64,000 nt of DNA from Laguncularia racemosa (lineage: Eukaryota > Streptophyta > Magnoliopsida > Myrtales > Combretaceae), in the NCBI GenBank assembly GCA_037954665.1, contig JBBMOL010000376.1, positions 62,001 through 126,000 of the forward strand, given 5' to 3'. This document shows positions 11,737 to 22,300 of the stretch, piece after piece. Positions within the stretch are counted from its first letter, which is position 1, and each line of letters begins with the position of its first letter. The translations under genes were made by a program, and so were the position numbers. Under the pieces are notes generated by a model. That model saw only the letters and a program-made list of their open reading frames with translations, ran no database searches and was not told the origin of the DNA.

Positions 11737-13136
11737 ATGAAAAACATTAAACAACCCAGTCAATGAAAAAGGGCTCAAATGTTTTGGGTGGGGCCCTTGC
11801 AAAAACTTGGAAAACATTCTTAGGGTTTAAAGGGAGTTCATTTTTCTTTTGACATGGGATTTTAAAGGGTTTCCTGAAAACTCAAGGGAATTTGAATAGG
11901 GGGGCATGTAAAATTTGGATGGAGTTCATTGAGCCTTTCCCCTTATTGAAAAAATTTCAAGCAAGGAAAGAGAACGTGGTAGCTAAAAGAAACTTTCCAA
12001 AGGTTTTTCACTTTTGACTTCTTTGCAAAAAAAATTTTGTTTGGGGTTTTTGAACTCTTTAAGGATTTATATAAAGACTGTGCTGTTTTTGGTTCAAATT
12101 GGGCTGCTTGTGTGAGTTTTTTAATTTGATTTCTATAGGCATGAATTTTTTTTTTGTTTAAGAAAGATAAGTTATGCGTGCCCAAAAACTCTGGGGCGTT
12201 TAATTGTTGTGAGGGAAACACATGGGGGGGGTTTTAATGGGGCAAAATTTGGTTTTTAAAAAAAACTTTGGAAAATTTTTCATGAAAAATTTTTTTTGTC
12301 CAAAAATAAACATGAGTGCCAAAATGTGTGTGACAATTTCATTGCAAAGTAGACAGGGGCCCAAAACCAGGTAATACCCCCTGGGAATACATTTCCAAAT
12401 TTCCTGTGCCCAATCCCAAACCCTGGACTTTACATTTCTTTTGGATTTTTTGTTAGGGTTTTCCACGATCCCCAAAGTGGGAAAGATAAATATTTGTTGT
12501 TGTCGATAGGTTTATAAGATGGCTCACTTCATTTCCTGTTTTAAAACTAATTTTTTGCAAAAACTATTTGGGGATTTTTTCTTTGGGAAATTGTACGGTT
12601 TTTATGGCTTGCCTAAATCCACTATGATTTATAGGGGGTGTGAAATTTTTTTAAATCATTTTTTGGGGTCTTTTTTGGAAAAGGTTTGCACTAAATTTTT
12701 GTTTTTTACTGTTGCACACCCCCCAAAATAAATGATGGTCAGACGGAAGTAGTCAATAGGAATCTTTTTCAACCTGTTGGTGTTATGATTATAAGAAATT
12801 TTAAACAATGGGAGAAATGTCTGCCACATTAAAAATTTGCATTTTATTGAACTATGCATTTCCCCTACCCTCTTATTTTCATTTTTTGTTGTGGGATGGT
12901 TTTAAAAACCCCTTGGGCTCCCTTGGGGTATTTTTTCCCCTTTTCCTGTTAACGAATTTTTGATCTTGTTTGGGAAAAAAAAAAGGCAAGTTTGTTAAGG
13001 GAATTTCATGCCCGGTTTGGGGCCAAAAAATTGGGAAGAAAAATGACATTAGCTCCCACAGGGCCCAAAAAGGGTCGGTGAAGATGTTTTTCAAACCCGG
13101 AGATTTGGGTTTTCGGTTTTTTTTGAGAAAGGGAAG
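11737..13136 (+). pseudogene. B1 RNase H end and integrase (smeared)
   Basis: This resumes the B3 match: 11740-11960 corresponds to 31805-32030 (RNase H), 12170-12240 to the integrase zinc finger region (CATGGGGGGGGTTTTAATGGGGC), 12500-12780 to the catalytic core (GATAGGTTTATAAGATGGCTCACTTCATT), and 12880-13130 to the C-terminal part. At about 13130 the sequence jumps from the GPY/F-type region (TTGAGAAAGGGAAGAG) straight to LTR-internal GTTAAGCGAGCGGGAG, losing the polypurine tract and roughly the first 95 bp of the LTR. Confidence 0.62.
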
Positions 13137-13705
13137 AGTTAAGCGAGCGGGAGAATCCTTGCAGGATTAGTTATGGAACTCAAGAGCAAGAAGCAAGTCG
13201 ACACAAGTCTAATTCAAGCCACGAGCCCCCAGTAAACATAATATTTCAAAGACTCGGATGAAGCGGTGGCCATCAACGATGGATACGACAGCATTCAGCA
13301 AGGGAAGGCGCCGCCTAAAATTTCAAGCTGCCGGCCTAGATATTCGTGGACACGCTCTTTTTTTTTCTTACGTCTATTTCAAAAGCACGGCCATATATGA
13401 ATTTAGGCCGACAAGCTTATGTGTTTTTTCCAATATAATACCTTATGTTGTCATTTGAAAGACACTTTTATCAGATTGAGTAAAAATTTCCTTCAGAGAA
13501 CTTCTCTTCTTTAGTTCTTGAATTAAACCTTTGGCTTCGAATTTCTTCATCCTTAACACTTGGAGAAATCAATCCAGATTGCTTAGACGTGCTATCGACG
13601 AGTTCGATTGGGGTCAGGTTTCGTTTCGTTTTCGATTCAATTTCGAATTCTTGGGTTGAATCATTATGACGTTGGGTCTTAGATCAGATATCTTAGGTTA
13701 GGTCA
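13137..13705 (+). repeat. 3' LTR of B1, 5'-truncated (about 569 bp)
   Basis: It aligns to the B3 LTR from its position ~95 to its end (GATCAGATATCTTAGG...GGTCA), with clean sequence again from about 13140. The terminal CA is at 13704-13705, next to the target copy ACAAT. Confidence 0.8.
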
Positions 13706-15845
13706 ACAATGGTGATAAGAAAGGAGAAAGAAATTGTGACAGATGATGAGGGGTAGATGATAATGAGAGTGCAGATGATGACATTGCCCGAGCTGGGAGG
13801 CTTGTAGTGATGCTGGTAATGTTGAGGAGGATGTGAGACGGTGACCTATTTGTAGCTTAGGGTGCACTGAGTACCCAGCTAAAGGAGGAGGTCCTGAGGA
13901 AATAGGGGGTAGGGGGGGAGAGAATCTATTTCAATAGATTGCCATGTCTAGGGGTAAAGGCATGTAGTGTGATTGTTGATAGAGGGGAGTTGTAATAATG
14001 TGGTGCTGTACAACTCTTGGTTAATAGGTTGGGATTGCCTGCTATACCCACATCCAAGGCCATACAAACTTCAGTGGATATAAAGTGACTGTTGAGAGAT
14101 TAGGGTGAACAGGCAAGTCTCTATGTCTTTTTCATTGGCAAATACAGTGATGAGGTGCTTGTGATGTTGTTCTTGGCATGCTGGGGACATTACTTGTTAG
14201 GTAGACCTTTTTTTGGCGGTTTGATAGGAAAACCTTGCATTGTTGGATATCTAAAAAGGTACTCTTATACTAAAGGATCGGCAGGAAAACCATTTTTGGC
14301 ACCACTGTCTTTAAAGAAGTGTATGAGGACCAATGTACAATTGGAGAGGCTGAGAGTGGAGGACGGAAAGCAAAGAGAAGGAGTAGAAGGATACTTCAGA
14401 AGGAGAGAAAAACAAGAGTGAAATCAAACAGAGTGGGAAAAAATTGAGGAAGATTGAAAAGAAAGAGGGGAGTGGATAAGCAAGACAACAATAGGCCAGG
14501 GAGAGAAAAAGAAGTAAAAAGGTGAGATTGATTGCTAGGTCCCGTGAGGTTAGGAATGCTTTGTGAACTGGCCAGTAGGACCTATATTTATACTTCTGTA
14601 CAAAGGGCTTGCTTGGCAACTTATGATTGTTAACCAACTGTTTGCTTAGTGTGTTTTCTGATTTGTTGCAGGAATTTTGGCGATGTAATTTCCAGAGGAG
14701 TTGCCTAGTGGACTTCCACCAGTCAGGGGCATGACATCAGATTGGATTCATTCCTAGAGCTGCCATACCAATCCGACTGCATACAAAAACTAATCCCAAT
14801 GAAGCCAAGGAGATCCGAAACATGTTGAAGAATTGCTGGAGAAAAAGGGTATGTAAGAGAGAGTTTGGGGGGGGGGGGGGGGGGGGGGTGTGTGTAAACA
14901 AATGGGGCGGGGGAGGGGGGGGGGGAGTCCACTGTTCAGTTCCTGTGATTCTAGTGCTCTAAAGCAGGATGGGACTTGGAGGAGGGCTGGGTAGACTGCA
15001 GCAGCCATCAACAAAATCACTGTAACAGTCTTCGCCACCCTATTCTAGGTTAGATGAATATGTTAGAGAATTGTATGGTTCTTAGCTTGTTTACAAAAAT
15101 TGATTGAAATATGGATATTATCGGATATGCATGAAAGTAGGAGATGAATGGAAAACTGCATTTAAGACTAAAATTTGGTTTGTATGAAAATGCTTGTCAT
15201 GCCTTTTGTTCTTACTAATGCTCCCTAAGCACTTTTATGCGGACTGAGGTGGTTAATAGCGACTATAATTCAGTTGTTGAGGGCAATCTAGAGAGAACAT
15301 TTGGACTGGGAGGAATGGACTAACATTTGTGGAGTTTGCATATAATAGGGATGTATATAGCACTACTATTATTCAACATTTGAGATTGTGTATGGTTTTA
15401 ATACTCGGATCCTATTGATTTATTGCCATTGCCACCTAACACGTTTGTGAGTTTTTGCATGCGGATTCCAAGGGAAGATTTGTGAGAATGCTTACATGCA
15501 ACAGGTAAAGAGTAAGAATTGAGAAACCAATATGCCAAAGTAGCTTCAAGGGTGAACAAGGGCAGGAGACCATGATTTTTCAGCTTGAGATAGGGTTTTG
15601 GGTGCATTTTCGCAAGGAGAGGTTCTCCATTATAAAGGAAATCCAAGTTGAACCCCAGGGAGACGGTCTATTTCAGATACTTGAGAGATTCAATGACAAC
15701 GCCTACAGAGTTGACTTACCAGGTGAGTATAATGTTATCCCACTTTATAATGTCGCTGACTCGAGTCCTTTTGATGTAGGTGATGCTTTTGATTCGAGGA
15801 CGGATTCCTTTTGAGGAGAGGGGGAATGTTATGGAAGAGCCACTG
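13706..15845 (+). pseudogene. Element A remainder: protease, RT and integrase relics plus start of 3' LTR
   Basis: This continues the gag interrupted at 5974. An acidic gag-pol linker lies at 13735-13830, a protease relic with CSVIVDRG at about 13965-13985, and the RT N-terminal part at 14675-14870 (LLQEF..., ending VCKREF). After a poly-G run and a gap, RT palm fragments follow at 15105-15240 (WKTAFKTK, MPFVLTNAP-like). The sequence then jumps near 15245 into the integrase, so the RT end and RNase H are deleted. The integrase C-terminal region 15500-15820 (VASRVNKGR ... FWVHFRKERFS ... DNAYRVDLPGEYNV) is recognisable. A polypurine tract GAGGAGAGGGGGAA (15813-15826) precedes LTR start TGTTATGGAAGAG at 15827. 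B2 cuts it at 15846. Confidence 0.78.
14867..14888 (+). repeat. Poly-G run (22 G) in element A
   Basis: An uninterrupted run of 22 G is followed by GTGTGTGT and another G-rich stretch (14905-14926). It replaces RT coding sequence relative to B3. It may be a real expansion or a base-calling or consensus artefact; both read frames across it are meaningless. Confidence 0.85.
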
Positions 15846-16584
15846 TGACACAAACCCTAGATATCGATCTAGACCCAATGTTCAAGAAGGATTCAAACCC
15901 GAGAATCGAAATTGAATCAAAAAAACGAAACAAAACTCGACCCCAATCGAACCCGTCGTTTAGAACCTAAGCTATCCGGATTCATTTCCCCAAGCGTTTA
16001 GGATGAAGAAAATCGAAGGAAGTTCTATAGTAAGAACTAAAGAAGAGAGGATTCTCTCAAGGAAATTTTTACTAAATTGATAAAGTGTCCTTTCAAATGA
16101 CAAAAAAAGGTGTTATATTCAAAATTTTCACTAAGCTGGTGGCCTAAATGCATATATGGCCGGCTTTGAAATAACGAAGAAAAGAAAAAGAAAAAAAGTT
16201 CTTACGGAGGTCTAGGCCGGCTCTCCGCCGGCGGTGCAGATTCCAAGGCCGGTAGCCTTGAACTTTGGCCGGCAGCCTTAACCCATCGGTGTTTTCTTCC
16301 CTCAAGGTCGGCCAAGAAGGCCAGCGGCCTTCCCTTGACGCTAAAGGTTGTCCTTCCATCGTTGTTGGCCTCCACTTTGTCCCTGCTTGATATATTATGT
16401 TACTAACTTGGGACTTAATTAGACTTGTGTCGACCTGCTTCTTGCTCTTAGAGGGTTCCCTAACTAATCCTTGCAAGGCTTCTCCCACTCGTTTGGCTCT
16501 AGCTCTTATCATTGGGCCTCCAATACCATGTCGTGGGTTCATTAACTTTGGCTCGTGAACTCTTGATGTACTTAATCCCCATCA
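15846..16584 (-). repeat. 3' LTR of B2 (739 bp)
   Basis: The plus strand starts TGACACAAACCCTAG and ends TCCCCATCA, the reverse complement of the B LTR. GCCGGC-rich cluster at about 16205-16330. It is longer than the B1 and B3 LTRs (682 and 685 bp) and carries several small insertions. Confidence 0.87.
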
Positions 16585-17260
16585 TTCCTCCCTTCCTCAG
16601 AAAAATTCGTCTGAATCACCTGCAAACATACAAAGAAAGGTCAGAAACATTAAAAGTTGCGCTTACATTACCATAGTGACTTGGCAATTCAATCTTGTAA
16701 GTGTTGTCATTGATGCGCTCCAACACTTGAAATGGCCCATCTCCCCTGGGGTGCAACTTAGATTTCCGCTATTCGGCAAATCTCTCCTTTCTCAGATGAA
16801 CCCACACCCAATCTCCTGGATGAAGAACAGTCTTCACACGACCCTTATTGGCCTGTCGTGCATAATGCTCATTTTTCTTCTCAATGTTTGTCGCGAACCT
16901 GAGCATGCAATTCCTTACAAACTCTGCCTTTTTCTTTCCATCAAGATCAACAAACTCATTAACAAGTAAAGGCAAAATATCAAATGAAGTCAGATGGTTA
17001 AAACCATACACCACCTCAATGGAGAATAAGATGTAGTGAAATGCACAGTCCTATTATATGCAAATTCTACATGTGGCAGACATTTCTCCCATTGTTTCAA
17101 ATTCTTATGAATCACAGCACGCAACAAGGTTGAAAGAGTCCTATTGACTACTTCCATTTGACCATCAATTTGAAGGTGTGCAACAGTAGAGAACAACAAT
17201 TTAGTGCCTAGCCTATCCACAAAGTACGCCAAAAATGACTTAAAAATTTCACATCCCTAT
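16585..17260 (-). pseudogene. Integrase C-terminal half of B2
   Basis: Minus-strand frames 17232-16990 and 17014-16769 together encode the end of the integrase core (GTKLLFSTVAH...EVVNRTLSTLLRAVIHKNLKQWEKCLPHVEFAYNRT) and the following region with KTVLHPGDWVWVHLRKERF. They overlap in different frames, so a frameshift lies near 17000-17014; the last part, 16770-16600, continues in degraded form to the PPT next to the LTR. Part of the core and the whole N-terminus are lost at the Tat insertion boundary. Confidence 0.83.
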
Positions 17261-17539
17261 TGTAAACACCCCATTTTTTGCCCTAAAAATCAATAATAAT
17301 CAATTTCCAATTATTCCCAATTTTTTTCCATTTTTTCTCTAATTTAGCAAAAATAATAAAAATATTCAAAAATTAAAAATAAATAGGAAAACACATCAAT
17401 TTGAAAAATGATTTTAGAAATGGAAATAATAAAGGATAAATAATTTTTACAAATTTTTGAAATGTCAAAAAATACAAAAAAATAAAAAAATCGCATTGCA
17501 TATATGCAATTTTGCGAAATAAACAAAATCAGGAAAATG

Positions 17540-17618
17540 GGCTAGCTCAGCTGGTCCGAGCCGTGGCTAAGTGGGTGCGTGCGGGTGCGAGGTCGCGGGT
17601 TCGAAATGCGGGGGAAGC
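17540..17618 (+). other. tRNA-like / pol III promoter-like segment in Tat LTR
   Basis: TAGCTCAGCTGG at 17543-17554 fits the tRNA A-box consensus and GGTTCGAAATG at 17598-17608 resembles a B box, 43 nt apart, close to the spacing in tRNA genes. It does not fold into an obvious complete tRNA and lacks a matching acceptor stem, so it is more like a tRNA-derived SINE head or a chance relic than a functional tRNA gene. Confidence 0.5.
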
Positions 17619-17688
17619 AGTTTCCACGTTTTGCGATTTTTTCATTTACCCAAGACACGTGGCAGCATCTGATTAGCTGGAGGGAACG

Positions 17689-17705
17689 CACGCGCCGGGC
17701 GCGTG
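17689..17705. repeat. GC-rich perfect palindrome in Tat LTR
   Basis: CACGCGCC, one G, then GGCGCGTG: 8-bp arms forming a perfect inverted repeat, in an otherwise AT-rich LTR and about 245 bp upstream of the TATA box. It could be a transcription-factor site; no function can be shown from sequence. Confidence 0.75.
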
Positions 17706-17949
17706 ATCGTCTTCAACCTTAGTCTGTAGATCGCCGGCGAGGGGAAAAACTCGAATTTCAGCGTTTTGATTCGATTTTTTTGCACAAATCCAACAGATCT
17801 TCAACAGAATTGAGATAAACATCATCCAATTGGAATCAAATCTCAACAAATCGAAGGATTACACAAATCGGAGTTGGTTCATTTAACCGTCGATCCGATT
17901 TGCCTCGATCGGTGGAAATCCGAGCTTATCCAGCTCGATTTCGAGAGCC

Positions 17950-17957
17950 TATAAATA
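17950..17957 (+). promoter_or_regulatory. TATA box of Tat/Ogre-like LTR
   Basis: TATAAATA followed by a purine-rich GAGGAGGAAGTGAGG start region, in the expected place between U3 and R of the LTR. Confidence 0.6.
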
Positions 17958-18274
17958 GAGGAGGAAGTGAGGAAGCCAAATTAGAGATTACAAGCGAGAG
18001 AAAGTGAGAGAAAAGAGTGAATCGGAGAGCACCGGAGGAAATCAAAACCGCGACTGCCGATCAGGAGCTGAGCAACCACCAGGAAGCATTTCTGGAGCAA
18101 ACCACCGCCAACCATTGGATTCCTCACCCTCGATAACCTAGGATTCTACACCTCACCCGCTGCAAAAGGCCGCCAGAACGCCGTCAACGAGCACTTCCCG
18201 CCGCCGTGTCCGACCGATCCGACTCGACTCGCTTCGACCTGACCCGACCCGCGCACCGACCCGGATCCAGGTAA

Positions 18275-18890
18275 GCCGGATTCTCCGGATTTTTTTGATT
18301 TTATTTGATTTATTATTTTGTTATTTATTTATTAATTTTTTATTTATGTATTTATTTATTTATGAAAATGTTAGAAATTAGATTTTTTAAGATTAAGAAA
18401 AAATAATAATAATAATAAAAATCAAAATAAAAATAATAAAAATGTAGAGAATAATAATAAAAATATTAAGAAGATAATAATAAAACTTTAGATTTTAAAA
18501 TAGGATAGATAATAACTTAGGATCAAAGTTCTAACAAAAATTCACAAAAAACTATGAAAAAACTAATAAAAAATCATAAAAAATCATGAGAATTCATAAA
18601 AAAGATAAAAAATCATAAAAATGATAAAAAAAAATCATAAAAATCATAAAAATTACAAAGAAAATCATAAGAAATTAATAAAAAATTAACAAAAATTATA
18701 AAAATAGAAAAAAAAGAGTTTTTAGCACTTAGAAAATCATTTTCCTAAAATAAATCCAAAAATTGATGTTTTCCCCTAAACTCATTTTCAAAAATCAGAT
18801 TAAAGCTTAGGTTTAGATTTTTTAGAAAAATCCCAAAAATTTTAAAAACAAAAAATCAAAAAGATTTTTTAAAAATTAAAATTCAAAAAA
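18275..18890. repeat. AT-rich low-complexity tract in Tat LTR
   Basis: More than 600 bp are dominated by imperfect repeats of AAAAATCATAAAAA, AATAATAATAA and TTTATTTATTTA. No gene or motif is visible. A shorter version is in the related LTR fragment at 39240-39520. Confidence 0.8.
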
Positions 18891-19349
18891 CCCACTAATT
18901 TTTTTAGGGAAAAGCGAACTCGGCTTGTTTGTCCGCAAGGGGGTCGTAGTACCCTTTTGGGTAACCTATAAAATGAAAAAAAAAACTTTTTTTTGAATAA
19001 TAAAAAAAAAAAAAAAGTAACAGAAACAAAAAAAAAGGCTTTTCTAGAGGGGAAAATTTTAGGAGATTGGGGTAACCGTAAGGTTTTAATAGGTTAGCTT
19101 CCGACTTAAAAAAACTTTTTTTCCCTTTTCCCTTTTTTTCACAAAAGAGAAGAGGAAATCACGAGACTGGGGGTCCAAAATTAGACTAACCCCTCCTTTA
19201 ATTTTAAATTTTTTTCCCCCAACAACATTTTTGGTGGCGATCAAAAAATCAAAAAAAAATTTTCTAATTCAAGTCGTGATTACTTAGATGAGATGGGGTC
19301 TAGTCTAATCGGATTAGGAATGGGAATTCAAAAAAAATAGACCGACGGA

Positions 19350-19367
19350 TGGCGACTCCACTGGGGG
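19350..19367 (+). other. Primer-binding site, tRNA-Arg type (Tat/Ogre)
   Basis: TGGCGACTCCACTGGGGG complements the 3' end of a plant tRNA-Arg (CAGTGGAGTCG-CCA). A tRNA-Arg site is the published hallmark of Ogre-type elements, which supports the lineage call despite the poor surrounding sequence. Confidence 0.85.
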
Positions 19368-22300
19368 ACCCTTCCCATAGGCTACCCACCGAATTCCCAA
19401 AAGTGTCCTTTTTAGTTTTCAATTATTGTTTGTTACAAAACTTTTTAGGAAATTAAATTAGATTTTAGTTTTCTTTAGGGGGGGTTTGCTGTATAAGTTT
19501 TGTGGAATAAAATGGGTAAAACCTGGACTGTCTTAAAAAACCTGGGGGGCCTTTGGTGGGTTTCGGGCGAAGGGGTTGACACCGTTCGGGAGGATTAGGT
19601 TACCCCACCCAATGCTTCGATTGGCCAAAGTCCATTTCCCCGAGAATGCGGGAGGCCATAGAGCTTAGGGACCTTAGAAAAAACCCTACTTGCATCCCCA
19701 CAAATCAAGGGTTGACAATTATGCGATGAAATGTTTTGTTGTTTTTTTTTGGAGTTCAAATCTATTTCCTGTAATGTTTCATAGTTTTTTGGAAAATTTA
19801 GGAATTTTATTGTAATGATGGCTACACCGCAATCGACCCCCCCCCTCCGTAAAAAAATTTTTTTGGGTGTACAAACCTTTGGCCCCAAAATTTGGTATTG
19901 GACCATTGGTTTACCTTAACAACCCGGGGGACAGGGCCTTATCTAGCAAAAGATAGGCCCCCATACCCACAACAAAGAAGAGGGAATTTGTTTTTGGTAC
20001 AGGCATGCTCCAGTTATGGAAGTCGAGCCCACAGCTTTCTTTATCGGGCCGCAGAAATCCCCCTACTTTGGAAGATAACCCCCACTCTACAGGCCCCAAA
20101 ATGATTGCCCAAAATCTAGCCCCAGACCTTGGGGCCCGGGCCAACCGGAAATTTTTTCCCGACTACTGGCAAACCTTTAAAACAGCAGTAAAAAAGTTTT
20201 TGCAATGTAATGGGTATTGCATACGGATGGAGATTTAGAACGGTTCACCCCCCGAAAAAGAAAATGGGGGATAGAAAGGAAACTGTGTGGGCCCCCAAGA
20301 CTTCCAAAAAAGGGTGAATGTTTTCATCCGCAGTTTTGCCACTATACTTTTCCCCACTGGGCCTCTAATTCACCACCGGGGTTGCGAGCGGAACCCCAAT
20401 TCCTGGAGGGAAATCTTACATCTGGCCCAATTAGCTAAACAGATCCGGAACTTGAATTTTCAAAAAGAAAGGCCATGGGGTCTTCGCTCAACCTCAACCT
20501 TTGTTTAGGGTTCGAAAGTCCCTTAAGTGCTTTGGGTTGAACTAGCCCGAAAAGCCTTAGCCCATAGGTGGATCTTGTAGATTCATGTATAAAAAAGGAA
20601 AAGTCCCGACACCCCTTACCACCATTGGGTTTAGAAGTGCTTAAAACTTCACTGCCGAAAAATTTTCTGTGGAAAACCCGGGGGGATTTGGGTTGACAAA
20701 ATTTTTTTGACTTGCAGTAATTTCAAGCGTACCTCTAATCGGAATCACGGATGATTGGTTTCACCCCAAACTCAGTGGTCCGCAAATTGGTCTATAAAAG
20801 ACATAGTTTATCGGCCCTCGCTGGAAGCAGTCACCTTTGGTATAAAGACTAAACCCTGTTGGTAGCCGAAAGTTTCTAAGCGGGCAGAGGTCAAAGTACT
20901 TTGGGAAGCCAGAATTGAAAGCCCGAATGTGGCCTCAAGGGAGCTGATGGCGAAGGGGGAAAGCACCGAGCCACCAGGGATTTGTAATCCCCCGTGTACC
21001 AGACGGGAAAGGAAACCCGGGTTTTCCAGATGTCACCAATCGAGGCTAAAAAAGTAAATCCAGAGCTAGAAATCTATTTAAAAGAGGTAAAGGCCCGTGG
21101 AGGTATACTTTGAAGCTGCAGATTAAAAAAAGACATCTGGAAAGAAGATTCAAGGAAAACCCCCAAAAGGGAAAAAAGCCTTGAAGCCGTGGAGAAGCCC
21201 AAAACCCAGAGTCGAAAAAGGGAAAAGCCGTCATCAACGGAAAAGTCAAACCTCACAACAAAGCCCAAAAGAAAGGAGTTAGATCTTTATTTGTAATATT
21301 TATTTTAAATTTTAAAACCCCAAAATTTTCAATATTAAATAAAAGTAAAGTTTAAATTTTACATTGTCGATAAATTTGTAAAACCTTTTTATTTTCACTT
21401 TCGTGTAACCATGCATTCTTTTGCATACATTACAAAAAAACAAAAAAACAAAATGGGGGACCCGGGTTTAAAAGGGACAGCCCCCAAGAAACCGAACCTC
21501 CCAGAAGCCCCATTCTACATTCAAAAACAAAAATTGGCCAACTGCGCAACCACAAAAACACCAATGTGAAGCGCCCGGATCCAAGATCTGTCCCAGAAAA
21601 AAGGCCCCAAAAATTGGCTGCCCGGGTTTTCCCCTTTTTTTAACGAAAGCATGGGCCTCCTACCAACACCACCCAAACCAAGAAGAACATTCAAGGGCCA
21701 GAAAGGGGAAAGCAGTGGGGGGACAGCCCCGGAATATGAAGGAACAATTCCCACCTTAACCCCCTTTGAATATGAGTAAAAGGTCAACCGGGGCCGACCT
21801 CTGACGCTTAAAAAAGGAATGGAAAAGAGGGCAAAGGAGATGGAGAAGCGACTTTTCCAGCGCTCCATAAAGATGAAAAATTGGGGGCCCCCAAGGTTTT
21901 TTAACGGGCTGGAATCACCAATCTGTCCATATAGGGAAAGGTAACCCTGAAAGTTAAAGACCCAGATTTTGGGAAAAGTATGATGGGATGGGTGCCCCAA
22001 AATGCATACCAGGCTATATGCTCAAAAGATGAGCAAGTAGCTAAATACGACCAATCAGATCCGCCCTTCCCAAATACCCTCACGGGCCCTGCATTATTAG
22101 TTCCCATTTTAACTTCAATAATGTCAACACTTGGGAAAAAGCTACCCCGGGCGTTCTATGCCATACAAGTCAAATTAAAGTCGCCCCATCGTGATTGACG
22201 GGAAGTCTACGAAAAAGAATCAAACCATTTAAGGAGTAGTAGCCTAGAGAGCCCAACCCGCCAGGTAGCAAACCCAATACTAAAAAGGGAATTGACATCT

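Larger units (their letters stand above)
6510..13135. other. Homopolymer-smeared sequence block 1
   Basis: Relative to the clean homologue B3, single bases are replaced by the adjacent base so that short runs grow (for example GGTATTGGTGGTGTTTTGATGC at 31738 versus GGGATTTTATGGTTTTTTGATTT at 9972) while total spacing is kept. Both edges are sharp and lie inside element B1. No known mutation process gives this pattern. It is most likely low-quality consensus used to fill the assembly. Confidence 0.85.
5975..13705 (+). mobile_element. Element B1: Ty3/gypsy retrotransposon inserted in element A
   Basis: It is bounded by LTRs (5975-6656 and 13137-13705) and flanked by ACAGT (5970-5974) and ACAAT (13706-13710), a 5-bp target duplication with one mismatch. 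Internal order, read by alignment to the clean relative B3, is PBS, gag, protease, RT, RNase H and integrase. The interior from about 6510 to 13135 is homopolymer-smeared, so frames cannot be trusted. A solo LTR (E) interrupts RNase H. A deletion of roughly 300 bp joins the integrase end directly to the 3' LTR and removes the polypurine tract. Confidence 0.85.
15846..17260 (-). mobile_element. Element B2: minus-strand Ty3/gypsy copy, 3' part only
   Basis: It is the B family in reverse orientation: 3' LTR (15846-16584), polypurine tract complement, then integrase running to 17260, where the Tat/Ogre LTR starts exactly inside the integrase codons for SDRDVKF. It is inserted 19 bp into the 3' LTR of A. 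The remaining integrase, RT, gag and 5' LTR are not found downstream of the Tat element in this window, so the far side is deleted, rearranged or mis-assembled. Confidence 0.85.
17261..19330 (+). repeat. 5' LTR of Tat/Ogre-like element (about 2.07 kb)
   Basis: It starts TGTAAACACC directly at the break in B2 integrase and probably ends TTCA at 19330, 19 bp before the PBS. It contains a tRNA-like segment (17540-17618), a GC palindrome (17689-17705), a TATA box (17950), a GC-rich leader with ATG-poor sequence, a CAG/GTAAG splice-donor-like site (18270/18271), then about 600 bp of very AT-rich AAAAATCATAAA-type repeats. The last 300 bp match the fragment inside element H (39720-40193). Confidence 0.8.

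Noticed and set aside
17540..17618. Functional tRNA gene
   Set aside because: A and B boxes are present but the acceptor stem does not pair and the B box departs from consensus; kept only as tRNA-like.
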